A stretch of DNA of 64,000 nucleotides from an uncultured Alistipes sp. (GTDB lineage Bacteria; Bacteroidota; Bacteroidia; Bacteroidales; Rikenellaceae): NCBI GenBank assembly GCA_947591475.1, contig CANQDE010000001.1, positions 434,001 through 498,000 of the forward strand, written 5' to 3'. This document shows, in pieces, positions 25,929 to 34,522 of this stretch; within the stretch, counting starts at the first letter, position 1, and every line of letters starts with the position of its first letter. The notes under the pieces were generated by a model. It worked only from the letters and a program-made list of their open reading frames with translations. It was not told where the DNA came from and searched no databases. The position numbers and the translations under genes were made by a program.

Positions 25929-26597
25929 ATGGCAAAGTTCGATAAACTCGCCGTGATGCGCAAAATCGGCGAAACCGGCATGGTTCCGGTCTTTTATCAC
26001 AAGGATGTCGCAATCGCCAAAAAGGTCGTAAAGGCTTGCTACGAGGGCGGCGTGCGTGCTTTCGAATTCACGAATCGCGGCGACTTCGCACAGGAGGTAT
26101 TCGGCGAATTGGTCAAATGGGCCGATAAGGAGTGCCCCGAATTGGCAATCGGCATCGGCTCGGTCGTCGATCCGGCTACGGCAGCTCTGTATATCCAGAT
26201 GGGGGCCAATTTCGTCGTCGGCCCGTTGTTCAATCCCGAAATCGCTCCGATTTGCAATCGTCGGCTCGTTCCGTATTGCCCGGGGTGCGGTACCGTATCC
26301 GAAATCGGCAAGGCGCAGGAGTTGGGTTGCGACCTGACCAAGCTCTTCCCGGGGGACGTTTACGGTCCCAATATGGTGAAGGGACTGATGGCTCCCTGCC
26401 CATGGTCGAAGATCATGGTTACGGGTGGCGTATCGCCCGATCGCGACAATCTGACGGCTTGGTTCAAAGCGGGCGTATATTGCGTGGGAATGGGTTCGAA
26501 ACTCTTCCCGAAAGACCGCGTCGCTGCCGAGGATTGGGCCTACATCACGAACAAGTGCAAGGAGTGCCTCGACGTGATAGCCGAATTGCGCAAATAA
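25929..26597 (+). CDS. eda: KDPG / 4-hydroxy-2-oxoglutarate aldolase
   Basis: A 222-residue class I aldolase that splits 2-keto-3-deoxy-6-phosphogluconate into pyruvate and glyceraldehyde-3-phosphate. The barrel shows [20 protein letters not shown] with the catalytic-type Glu, [23 protein letters not shown], and the Schiff-base lysine in [10 protein letters not shown], then VTGGVSPD. It starts 37 bases after kdgK. A strong hairpin with a T run follows directly, before exuT, so transcription may be reduced past this point. Confidence 0.93.
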   Translation: MAKFDKLAVMRKIGETGMVPVFYHKDVAIAKKVVKACYEGGVRAFEFTNRGDFAQEVFGELVKWADKECPELAIGIGSVVDPATAALYIQMGANFVVGPLFNPEIAPICNRRLVPYCPGCGTVSEIGKAQELGCDLTKLFPGDVYGPNMVKGLMAPCPWSKIMVTGGVSPDRDNLTAWFKAGVYCVGMGSKLFPKDRVAAEDWAYITNKCKECLDVIAELRK

Positions 26598-26608
26598 CAC
26601 CCATGAAT

Positions 26609-26642
26609 CCCGCCGCATCCGAAAGCGAGTGCGGCGGGTTTT
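26609..26642 (+). terminator. Intrinsic terminator inside the uronate operon, between eda and exuT
   Basis: A perfect 9-base GC-rich stem (26609-26617 with 26630-26638), 12-base loop, then TTTT. The next gene starts 38 bases later and I see no convincing promoter in that gap. Confidence 0.75.
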
Positions 26643-26680
26643 CCGACCGATAAATTCCAACTAAATGAATTGATAACTGA

Positions 26681-28162
26681 ATGAATACTCAAACGACACA
26701 ACAAAAACTGATGACGAACTGGCGTTGGTGGATGTGCGGTCTGCTCTTCGTGGCGACGACCGTCAACTACATGGACCGTCAGGTATTGTCGCTTACTTGG
26801 AAAGATTTCATCGCGCCCGAATTCCACTGGACGGATGCCGACTACGGTACGATTACCGCTGTCTTTTCCATCTTCTACGCCGTGTGCATGCTCTTCGCCG
26901 GTCGTTTCGTCGACTGGATGGGCACCAAGAAGGGTTATCTTTGGGCCATCGGCGTGTGGTCGGCCGGCGCGTGCGTTCACGCAGCTTGCGGCTGGGCTAC
27001 GGTTCACATCGAAGGTTACGGCTCGGTGGCTGCCATGACGGCCGTAGAGAGCGGTTCGGCCGCTGCGCTGGCCATTGCCTCCACCAGTGTATGGTTGTTC
27101 TTGGCGGCTCGTTGCATTCTTGCGCTCGGCGAAGCGGGCAACTTCCCCGCCGCTATCAAGGTAACGGCCGAATATTTCCCCAAAAAAGACCGTGCATTCG
27201 CTACGTCGATTTTCAATGCGGGCGCTTCGGTCGGTGCATTGGTCGCTCCGGCGAGCATTCCGCTGTTGGCGCAGTACTTCAAGGACAAGGGCGTCGGCGG
27301 CGGATGGGAAATGGCTTTCCTGATTATCGGTGCGCTGGGTTTCCTGTGGATGGGCTTCTGGCTTTTCATGTACGATAAACCCGAACAGTCGAAGCATGTG
27401 AACGAAGCCGAATTGAATTACATCCATCAAGACGATACGGAGGAGACGAAAAGCGCCCACACCGAAGCGACGGCGGAAAAGACCATTCCTTTCTGGCAAT
27501 GTTTCACCTATCGCCAGACTTGGTCGTTCATCGTCGGCAAATTCTTCACCGATGGCGTATGGTGGTTCTATCTGTTCTGGGCTCCGGCCTATTTCTCCGA
27601 CCAGTACGGTTATTCGTCCAGCTCGAGCATGGGTATCGCCTTGATTTTCACGCTCTACATGATCGTTACCGTCCTTTCCATCTTCGGCGGTTATCTGCCC
27701 AAATTGTTCGTCGATAAGAAAGGAATGAATCCCTATGCCGGTCGTATGCTGGCCATGTTGATCTTCGCGTTCCTGCCTCTGCCTGCGTTGTTCGCACAGA
27801 GCGCCGGTGCGATTTCGGTATGGTGGCCTGCTATCATCATCGGTTTGGCCGGTGCCGGACACCAAGCATGGTCGGCCAACCTCTTCTCGACCATCGGCGA
27901 CATGTTCCCCAAATCGGCGATTGCCACCATTACGGGTATCGGCGGTATGGCCGGCGGTGTCGGCTCGTTCCTCATCAATAAAGGGGCCGGCGCGTTGTTC
28001 ACGCATTCGGAAAAGATGGGTGCGGCATTCCAGTTCCTCGGTTTTGAAGGCAAACAGGCCGGATACATGATTATTTTCTGCATCTGTGCATTGGCCTATT
28101 TAGTTGCATGGGCAATCATGAAGACGCTTGTACCGAAGTATAAACCGATTGTTCTGAAGTAA
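26681..28162 (+). CDS. Major facilitator superfamily transporter, hexuronate (ExuT-like)
   Basis: A 493-residue, 12-helix MFS transporter. The N-terminal TVNYMDRQVLSLTW and the loop GRFVDWMGTKKGYLWAIG are typical of the anion:cation symporter branch that includes ExuT. Helix-rich halves are separated by a charged middle loop (about 240-265) and the C-terminal half has the matching domain. Its position between eda and uxaB points to galacturonate/glucuronate uptake across the inner membrane. It is a little longer than E. coli ExuT because of an extended loop after the third helix. Confidence 0.85.
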   Translation: MNTQTTQQKLMTNWRWWMCGLLFVATTVNYMDRQVLSLTWKDFIAPEFHWTDADYGTITAVFSIFYAVCMLFAGRFVDWMGTKKGYLWAIGVWSAGACVHAACGWATVHIEGYGSVAAMTAVESGSAAALAIASTSVWLFLAARCILALGEAGNFPAAIKVTAEYFPKKDRAFATSIFNAGASVGALVAPASIPLLAQYFKDKGVGGGWEMAFLIIGALGFLWMGFWLFMYDKPEQSKHVNEAELNYIHQDDTEETKSAHTEATAEKTIPFWQCFTYRQTWSFIVGKFFTDGVWWFYLFWAPAYFSDQYGYSSSSSMGIALIFTLYMIVTVLSIFGGYLPKLFVDKKGMNPYAGRMLAMLIFAFLPLPALFAQSAGAISVWWPAIIIGLAGAGHQAWSANLFSTIGDMFPKSAIATITGIGGMAGGVGSFLINKGAGALFTHSEKMGAAFQFLGFEGKQAGYMIIFCICALAYLVAWAIMKTLVPKYKPIVLK

Positions 28163-28187
28163 TTAGAATCGTTAATCCGAAAAGAAT

Positions 28188-29645
28188 ATGATTAAACAAC
28201 TGAATAAATCGACGGTCGAGAAAGTCGAGCGTCCCGTAAAAATTCTTCAATTCGGCGAAGGCAACTTCCTGCGTGCATTCGTCGACTGGCAAATCGATAT
28301 TGCCAACGAAAATGGCGTCATGAATGCCGGTGTGGCCATCTGCCAGCCTATCATCGATCCCGAGCATAAGGTGCTGGGCATGATTGACCTGTTGCACAAA
28401 CAGGACAACCTCTATCACGTCTATTTGGAGGGTATCGAGAACAAACAGCCCAAAAAGGACATCCGTTTGGTTAAGAGCGTGATGGATTCGTTCAATCCTT
28501 ATGTGGATTACGAGAAGTACGAGCACTATTTCCTTTCGCCCGAGTTGAAAATTACCATCTCGAACACGACCGAAGCGGGCATCCGCTACGAGGAAGGCGA
28601 CGATTTGAATGCTCGTCCTCCGAAATCGTATCCGGCCAAGATGACGGCTTTGCTCTACAAGCGTTTCAAGCATTTCAACGGCGATCCGACGAAGGGCCTC
28701 TGCATCATCTGTTGCGAGTTGATCGAGAATAATGGTTCGACGTTGCACGAATACGTCATCAAACATGCGCAATACCACAAGTTGGGGCAGGATTTCATCG
28801 ACTGGGTCGAGAAGAACTGCCATTTCTGCGACACGTTGGTAGACCGTATCGTTCCGGGCTTCCCGCGCGATACCATCAACGAAATCAAGGAGGAGATCGG
28901 TTACGATGACAATTTAGTCGTCAAGGCCGAATTGTATCACCTGTGGGCGATCGGCGGTGCCGGTTACAAGGAGGTGATGAAGGAGTTGCCGTTGGACAAG
29001 GCCGGTTTGCATGTGATTTTCATGCCTTCCATCAAACAGTTCCGCGACAAGAAAGTCCGTATCTTGAACGGTTCGCACACCGGTATGGTCCCTATCGCTT
29101 TGCGCATGGGATGCGAAACGGTGATGGACGCCTTCAACACGCCCGACATCGAGAAGTTCATCAACGACATGGTTGCCGAAGAGGTCATCCCGATGATCGA
29201 AGAGGATCAGACTGAATTGAAACAGTTCGCTGCCGGTATCTTGGAGCGTTTCTACAATCCCTTCATCAAGCACCTGTTGAAATCCATTTCGCTCAATTCG
29301 CTGTCGAAGTGGGAGGCCCGCAACTATCCGACGGTCAAGGACAACTGGTTCAAGGCCAATAAACTGGCCCAGCACGAATGCTTCACGTTCGCCGCTTTGA
29401 TGAGTCTTTACAGCCCGAAGAGCGGTTTCGAACCCGATGATACGAAAGAGTTCGTGGATTACATCCGTACGAACTGGAATTCGCAGGATTTGGACACCAC
29501 GATTTCGAAGATCGTCAAGGAGAGCGGCATCTTCACGGTCGACTTCTCCGAGGTTCCGGGCTTTGTCGCTGCGGTTGCCGGTTATGTCCGCGACATCGAA
29601 GCGTTGGGCATGGCAGCCGCTCTGAAAAAGTTTCTGAATAAGTAA
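28188..29645 (+). CDS. uxaB: Tagaturonate reductase (altronate oxidoreductase)
   Basis: A 485-residue mannitol-dehydrogenase-family enzyme that reduces D-tagaturonate to D-altronate with NADH. The N-terminal nucleotide fold starts ILQFGEGNFLRAFVDW, and the catalytic region has SNTTEAGI and the Lys-rich VRILNGSHTG followed by MVPIAL. It begins 25 bases after exuT. Length and order fit UxaB rather than UxuB, and the companion uxaA supports it. A hairpin terminator follows its stop. Confidence 0.92.
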   Translation: MIKQLNKSTVEKVERPVKILQFGEGNFLRAFVDWQIDIANENGVMNAGVAICQPIIDPEHKVLGMIDLLHKQDNLYHVYLEGIENKQPKKDIRLVKSVMDSFNPYVDYEKYEHYFLSPELKITISNTTEAGIRYEEGDDLNARPPKSYPAKMTALLYKRFKHFNGDPTKGLCIICCELIENNGSTLHEYVIKHAQYHKLGQDFIDWVEKNCHFCDTLVDRIVPGFPRDTINEIKEEIGYDDNLVVKAELYHLWAIGGAGYKEVMKELPLDKAGLHVIFMPSIKQFRDKKVRILNGSHTGMVPIALRMGCETVMDAFNTPDIEKFINDMVAEEVIPMIEEDQTELKQFAAGILERFYNPFIKHLLKSISLNSLSKWEARNYPTVKDNWFKANKLAQHECFTFAALMSLYSPKSGFEPDDTKEFVDYIRTNWNSQDLDTTISKIVKESGIFTVDFSEVPGFVAAVAGYVRDIEALGMAAALKKFLNK

Positions 29646-29659
29646 TCGAATCGTTCGAC

Positions 29660-29706
29660 GGGGTGGAGTCGGCTTTTCTCGGAAAGGCGAACTCCGCCCC
29701 TTTTTT
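29660..29706 (+). terminator. Intrinsic terminator inside the uronate operon, between uxaB and uxaA
   Basis: A stem GGGGTGGAGT with ACTCCGCCCC (one wobble, some inner mismatches) followed by TTTTTT, only 12 bases before the uxaA start. There is no room for a promoter after it, so uxaA and the genes beyond rely on read-through or on regulated antitermination. Confidence 0.8.
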
Positions 29707-29718
29707 ACAGTTGAAAAT

Positions 29719-31209
29719 ATGAAACGATTTTTGAAAATCAATGCGGCGGACAATGTGGCCGTGGCTTTGGCCGATGATCTGCACAAAGGCGAAACCCTTG
29801 AGGTCGACGGCGCGAAAATCACCTTGCAGGAGGATATTCTGCGCGGTCATAAGGTCGCTTTGCGCGACATCGCCGAGGGCGAAAACGTCATCAAATACGG
29901 TTATCCGATCGGATATGCGACGGCGGCCATTCCGCAGGGGGCGTGGATTCATTCCCATAACCTAAAAACCAATCTGCACGACGATTTGGAATACACCTAT
30001 TCGCCGAAAGTCTACGATATAACCGTTCCGAAGACAGACCGGAAGGTGATGGGGTATTTGCGCAAGAACAACACGATGGGCATCCGCAACGAATTGTGGA
30101 TCGTGCCGTCGGTGGGGTGCGTCAACGGACAGGCGCAAGCGATCGCCGCCCGCGTTAAGGCCGAATGCGACTGCTCGCATCTCGATGACGTGCGGGTCTA
30201 TACGCATAATTACGGCTGTTCGCAGTTGGGCGATGACCATGCGAACACGCAGAAAGCGTTGGCCGCTTTAATCAAGCATCCCAACGCCGGTGCGGTGTTG
30301 GTATTGGGGCTCGGATGCGAAAACAATCAAGTTTCGGCGCTCAAAGAGGTGATCGGCGAATGGGACGACGAACGGGTGAAATTCTTGATTGCCCAAGAGG
30401 TGGGAGATGAAATCCAAGCCGGTTTCGAAATCTGTCGCGAATTGGTCGAAAAGACCAAACAGGATAAACGGCAGCCGTTACCGCTTTCGTATTTGCGAAT
30501 CGGTTTGAAGTGCGGCGGTTCGGACGGCTTTTCGGGCATTACGGCCAATCCGTTAGCCGGGCTTTTCTCCGACTGGTTGATTGCCCAGGGAGGTACGACC
30601 GTGCTGACCGAGGTGCCCGAGATGTTCGGCGCCGAAACGATTTTGATGGATCGCGCGACCGACCGCAAGGTGTTCGAACAGACGGTTTGCCTAATCAACA
30701 ACTTCAAAGGCTATTTCCGGAAGTACGACCAGCCCATCTACGAAAATCCGTCGCCCGGCAACAAGAAAGGCGGCATCACGACCTTGGAGGAGAAATCGTT
30801 AGGTTGCGTGCAAAAAGGCGGCGCCCAGCCGGTGGTCGACGTATTGAATTATGCCCAACCGATCGTAAAACAGGGGTTGAATCTGTTACAGGCTCCGGGG
30901 AACGACCTCGTAGCGGCTTCGGCATTGGCGTTGTCGGGGTGCCAGATGGTGCTGTTCACCACGGGACGCGGCACGCCGTTCGGCTCGTTCGTCCCGACGA
31001 TGAAAATCTCGACCAATACGCAGCTGTCGAAATTCAAATCCAACTGGATCGACTTCAATGCCGGTTCGCTCGTCGAGGACGAGGAGCCGCAGGCCGTGCT
31101 CGACCGTTTCATCGAGAAGATTTTCGCGACCGCCGACGGCGAACATCTGAAGCATGAGAAAACCGGCTTCAAGGAGGTCGCGATTTTCAAAACGGGTGTA
31201 ACGTTATAA
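29719..31209 (+). CDS. uxaA: Altronate dehydratase
   Basis: A 496-residue iron-dependent dehydratase turning D-altronate into 2-keto-3-deoxygluconate. The N-terminal SAF domain (about 1-95, MKRFLKINAADNVAVAL) is followed by the large catalytic part with GYLRKNNTMGIRNELWIVPSVG, THNYGCSQLGDDH, LGCENNQ and LKCGGSDGFSGI, with the metal-binding Cys and His residues present. The last metabolic step before KdgK in the galacturonate branch. It is downstream of an internal terminator and 13 bases upstream of the zinc-ribbon gene. Confidence 0.95.
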   Translation: MKRFLKINAADNVAVALADDLHKGETLEVDGAKITLQEDILRGHKVALRDIAEGENVIKYGYPIGYATAAIPQGAWIHSHNLKTNLHDDLEYTYSPKVYDITVPKTDRKVMGYLRKNNTMGIRNELWIVPSVGCVNGQAQAIAARVKAECDCSHLDDVRVYTHNYGCSQLGDDHANTQKALAALIKHPNAGAVLVLGLGCENNQVSALKEVIGEWDDERVKFLIAQEVGDEIQAGFEICRELVEKTKQDKRQPLPLSYLRIGLKCGGSDGFSGITANPLAGLFSDWLIAQGGTTVLTEVPEMFGAETILMDRATDRKVFEQTVCLINNFKGYFRKYDQPIYENPSPGNKKGGITTLEEKSLGCVQKGGAQPVVDVLNYAQPIVKQGLNLLQAPGNDLVAASALALSGCQMVLFTTGRGTPFGSFVPTMKISTNTQLSKFKSNWIDFNAGSLVEDEEPQAVLDRFIEKIFATADGEHLKHEKTGFKEVAIFKTGVTL

Positions 31210-31222
31210 TTGAATTTCGGCT

Positions 31223-31531
31223 ATGATGGATGACAAGATTCAAAATTCCGATGTCGGTATGGTGTTCTGTCAGAGTTGCGGTATGCCGATAGGTCCGAAA
31301 GACTTCGGTACGAATGCCGATAACACGATCAACGAAGACTATTGCCGTTATTGTTACAAAGAGGGCAAGTTCGTCGGTCCGGAAAATTGTACGATGGAAC
31401 AGATGATCGACTTCTGCGCGCAATTCACGGATGAAATGAACAAACATGCAGGTACAAACTACTCGCCGGAAGAGTACAAACGCAAAATGCGGGAGAACTT
31501 TCCTCGACTGAAACGTTGGCAAAAAGCATGA
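31223..31531 (+). CDS. Putative zinc-ribbon domain protein
   Basis: A 102-residue protein with a zinc ribbon formed by FCQSCGMP and YCRYCYKEG (Cys pairs near residues 16/19 and 42/45), followed by a helical tail with the family sequence TMEQMIDFCAQFTDEMNK. It matches the putative zinc ribbon family often found beside regulators or as a stand-alone protein; no activity is known. It is sandwiched between uxaA (13 bases) and the pectinesterase, whose ATG overlaps its stop as ATGA. That coupling suggests a real part in the locus, perhaps in regulation, but this is inference. Confidence 0.75.
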   Translation: MMDDKIQNSDVGMVFCQSCGMPIGPKDFGTNADNTINEDYCRYCYKEGKFVGPENCTMEQMIDFCAQFTDEMNKHAGTNYSPEEYKRKMRENFPRLKRWQKA

Positions 31532-32580
31532 AACATTCTATTATCGCGGCACTGTGTGCGCTAATGGGCTGCAACTCGGCTTTTGCTGGGCCGGTGAAAG
31601 CGGACTATATCGTCGACTGCAAGGGCGGCGGCGATTTCGAAACCATTCAGGCCTGTTTCGATGCGCTTCCCTCCAAATCGGAGGAGTGGCGTATCGTGCG
31701 CATTCGGCCCGGGGTCTATCGCGAAAAACTCACGCTCGACGTCTATAAAGACAAAGTCGCTATCGTCGGTACGGGACAATCGGCGGAAGACGTGCGGATC
31801 GTTTGGAACGATTTCTCGGGGAAGGTCGTGGACGGTTACGAGATGACCACTTACGACAGTTATACTTTTTCGGTACAGGCCGACGATGTCTTTTTGCAGA
31901 ATCTGACGATCGAAAACGATGCCGGTCGGGTGGGGCAGGCGGTCGCACTCGAAACGCGGGGTGATCGAATCTGGATCGACCATTGTCGGTTGGTGGGGAA
32001 TCAAGATACGTTCTTCCCGAAAAACTACGTCGCGCGAGTTTGGGTAACATACAGTTATATTGAGGGAACGACCGATTTCATCTTCGGCCCTTCGATCGTG
32101 GTGTTCGACGATTGCCAAATCCATAGCAAGTCGAACAGTTACATCACGGCGGCCTCGACCACCGAACGCAACAAGTACGGCTACGTGTTCCGCGATTGTC
32201 GGGTTACGACGGAGCCGCAGGTTACGAAGCTCTATTTGGGCCGCCCGTGGAAATCGACGGCCCGTACCGTATGGATGCGCTGCGAACTTCCGGCAGCGAT
32301 TACCCCCGAGGGCTGGCATAACTGGCGAGACCCTGCCCGCGAAAAGACCTCGTTCTACGCCGAATGGCGTTGCACGGGTTCGGGCGCCGATCGGAGCGGG
32401 CGGGTGCCGTGGTCGTACGAACTGACGGATGAAGCGGCTGCCGAATACACCGATGCGCGGATCTTTGCCAAAAAGACCGGCTCGGAACAGTTCCACGACG
32501 ATTGGGCTCCGCTTTCGAACGGATATTTGTCGGCGCTGCTCGATCAAAACCTGCGATACGGCCGTACCGAAATCCAATGA
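31528..32580 (+). CDS. Pectin methylesterase (carbohydrate esterase family 8)
   Basis: A 350-residue secreted CE8 enzyme that removes methyl groups from homogalacturonan. A signal peptide (1-20, ending NSAFA) leads into the right-handed beta helix: FETIQACFDALP, PGVYREKLTLD, the catalytic regions GNQDTFFPK and GTTDFIFGPS (two catalytic Asp) and YLGRPWKSTARTVW (catalytic Arg). The longer frame from 31516 is less likely because 31528 opens the signal peptide and overlaps the upstream stop. With the GH43 gene it forms the polysaccharide-attacking end of the operon. Confidence 0.93.
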   Translation: MKHSIIAALCALMGCNSAFAGPVKADYIVDCKGGGDFETIQACFDALPSKSEEWRIVRIRPGVYREKLTLDVYKDKVAIVGTGQSAEDVRIVWNDFSGKVVDGYEMTTYDSYTFSVQADDVFLQNLTIENDAGRVGQAVALETRGDRIWIDHCRLVGNQDTFFPKNYVARVWVTYSYIEGTTDFIFGPSIVVFDDCQIHSKSNSYITAASTTERNKYGYVFRDCRVTTEPQVTKLYLGRPWKSTARTVWMRCELPAAITPEGWHNWRDPAREKTSFYAEWRCTGSGADRSGRVPWSYELTDEAAAEYTDARIFAKKTGSEQFHDDWAPLSNGYLSALLDQNLRYGRTEIQ

Positions 32581-32595
32581 ACACCCTTAACCTAA

Positions 32596-34227
32596 ATGAA
32601 TAACATGAAAAAATTATTAACCGTATATCTGCTGTTCGCGGTCGGTTTCGTGTCGGCTCAGTCGGTCTGGACGTCCGATCTGGGGAATGGCAAATACAAG
32701 AATCCGGTGCTTTTCGCCGACTATTCCGATCCCGATTTGATCCGCACGGGCGACGATTATTGGATGACGGCCTCGTCGTTCAACTGCGTACCCGGATTGC
32801 CGATTCTGCATTCGACCGATCTCGTCAACTGGGAGTTGGTCAACTATGCGCTTCCGCGCATGTACGATGCGGCTTTCGATGCCCCTTCGCACGGTAACGG
32901 CGTCTGGGCGCCCGCCATTCGCTTCCACGATGGATGGTATTACATCTATTGGGGCGATCCCGATCGCGGCGTTTATATGGTGCGGACGCAAGACCCGCGC
33001 GGCACCTGGTCGGAACCGGTATTGGTAAAAGCCGCCCAAGGAATCATCGACACCTGTCCGTTGTGGGACGACGACGGCCGCGCCTATTTGGTGCATGGCT
33101 GGGCCGGTTCGCGCGCCGGATTCAAAAGCGTGTTGAGCGTCTCCGAGATGACGCCCGACGGAACGGCCTTGATCGGCGAAGACGTCTTGATTTTCGACGG
33201 TCATGACGCCCATCCGACGGTCGAAGGGCCCAAATTCTACAAACGCAACGGTTATTACTACGTTTTCGCTCCCGCCGGCGGGGTGAAACCCGGTTGGCAA
33301 ATCGTGTTGCGTTCGAAATCGCCTTGGGGCCCCTATGAATGCCGTACGGTGTTGCATCAAGGCGGGACATCGGTGCCCGGGCCGCATCAAGGCGGCTGGG
33401 TCGATGACGTGGAAGGCAATGCGTGGTTCATGCACTTCGACGATCGCTACGCTTACGGCCGCATTCTCCATTTGCAGCCGATGACTTGGTCGGAGGATGA
33501 TTGGTGCATTATCGGAGTCGACCGCAACGACGACGGCATCGGCGAACCGGTGGAACAGTGGCAGAAACCGGCGTCGCACGTAAAGAGTGCGGTGAAAACG
33601 CCCGTCGAAAACGACGAATTTGCCGGTCGGACGCTCGGATTGCAATGGCAGTGGCATGCCAATCCGCAAACCGGTTGGTATTTTACCAATCCGACCGACG
33701 GCGAATTGCGCATGAACTGCGTACGGAATCCGGAAGGATGGAAGAATCTGTGGGATACGCCCAATCTGTTGTTGCAGAAGGTAACGGCTCCCGATTGCAC
33801 CTACACGACGAAAATCGACTTCCGCGAAGCGTATGAAGGCGATCGCGCGGGATTGGTGATGATGGGACAGGATTATGTGCTGGTCGGTGTGGAATACCGC
33901 GACGGCCGTTTGTCGCTCATGCAGATCGAATGCCTTCAAGCGAACAAAGGCAAATCCGAACAGGTCAATGCAACGGTTCCGTTCGCGGGCGGGCCGGTGT
34001 GGCTGCGATGCCGCATAGCATGGAAGATGAACGAGAAACAGATTCCGCAAATGCACTGCCAGTTCGCATACAGTCTGAACGGTAAGAATTTCATCGAGAT
34101 TGGCAAACCGTTCGTTGCTCGCGAAGGACAATGGATCGGCGCCAAAATCGGGTATTTCGCTACGGCCGAAATCAAGAAAAACGATGGCGGCTGGATGGAC
34201 ATCGACTGGTTCCATGTAACGAAATAG
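32596..34227 (+). CDS. Glycoside hydrolase family 43 with C-terminal beta-sandwich
   Basis: A 543-residue secreted glycosidase. After a signal peptide (about 1-21) the five-bladed propeller starts NPVLFADYSDPDLIRTGDDYW, with the catalytic base Asp in YSDPD and the acid Glu in PTVEGPKFY; DTCPLWDDDGRAYLVHGW holds the third acidic residue. The C-terminal half (about 340-543) is a beta-sandwich of the GH43_C2 type. Likely activity is on arabinose or xylose side chains of pectin, but subfamily cannot be fixed by eye. The ATG at 32605 (MKKLL) is an alternative start. It ends the operon with a terminator at 34258. Confidence 0.88.
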   Translation: MNNMKKLLTVYLLFAVGFVSAQSVWTSDLGNGKYKNPVLFADYSDPDLIRTGDDYWMTASSFNCVPGLPILHSTDLVNWELVNYALPRMYDAAFDAPSHGNGVWAPAIRFHDGWYYIYWGDPDRGVYMVRTQDPRGTWSEPVLVKAAQGIIDTCPLWDDDGRAYLVHGWAGSRAGFKSVLSVSEMTPDGTALIGEDVLIFDGHDAHPTVEGPKFYKRNGYYYVFAPAGGVKPGWQIVLRSKSPWGPYECRTVLHQGGTSVPGPHQGGWVDDVEGNAWFMHFDDRYAYGRILHLQPMTWSEDDWCIIGVDRNDDGIGEPVEQWQKPASHVKSAVKTPVENDEFAGRTLGLQWQWHANPQTGWYFTNPTDGELRMNCVRNPEGWKNLWDTPNLLLQKVTAPDCTYTTKIDFREAYEGDRAGLVMMGQDYVLVGVEYRDGRLSLMQIECLQANKGKSEQVNATVPFAGGPVWLRCRIAWKMNEKQIPQMHCQFAYSLNGKNFIEIGKPFVAREGQWIGAKIGYFATAEIKKNDGGWMDIDWFHVTK

Positions 34228-34257
34228 CGCGATTTCTTCATAACGCATCGAAAAAAG

Positions 34258-34299
34258 ATTCGCCCTTGCCGCATCGGTCGCAGCAGGGGCGAATTTTTA
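34258..34299 (+). terminator. Intrinsic terminator at the end of the pectin/uronate operon
   Basis: A 12-base stem (34258-34269 with 34283-34294, one wobble), 13-base loop, then TTTTTATT-like tract. Confidence 0.82.
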
Positions 34300-34336
34300 T
34301 TAAAATACGGGGCCGAATGCGGCTTGCAAAGCGATT

Positions 34337-34516
34337 ACATATATCGGTGTACCAACGGTTGAAAGACTTGATTGGTTTGGGCCTCCCGACTGAAGCCCCC
34401 GCCAAGGCGGGGGTTTAGGGGTGGGTCAAACCTGCATACGCGGCCAAAGGCCGCGAAGAACAATAGTCGGATGCGGGAAACGGAGCAAAAAACGTTGATA
34501 CATGAAAATATATACT
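34337..34516. repeat. Intergenic repeat copy A (MITE-like or structured element)
   Basis: About 180 bp between the convergent GH43 and MATE genes. It has ATATATC-N3-GTACCAACGG near the left end and a related inverted sequence (AACGTTGATACATGA then ATATATAC) at the right end. Inside are hairpin 1 (CCCCCGCC 34396-34403 with GGCGGGGG 34406-34413), then GTTTAGGGGTGGGTCAAA, then hairpin 2 (CGCGGCC 34439-34445 with GGCCGCG 34449-34455). The reverse complement of copy C aligns along most of it. Confidence 0.75.
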
Positions 34517-34522
34517 TGCGAA

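Noticed and set aside
23389..34227. A complete polysaccharide utilisation locus with SusC/SusD
   Set aside because: No TonB-dependent receptor, SusD-like protein, sigma/anti-sigma pair or hybrid two-component regulator is in the window.
32617..34248. 543-codon - strand frame opposite the GH43 gene
   Set aside because: Shadow of the GH43 codons; no domain seen, while GH43 catalytic motifs are intact on +.
34337..34516. CRISPR array as an explanation for the repeats
   Set aside because: Copies are single, dispersed, in both orientations and not spaced at regular intervals; no cas genes are present.
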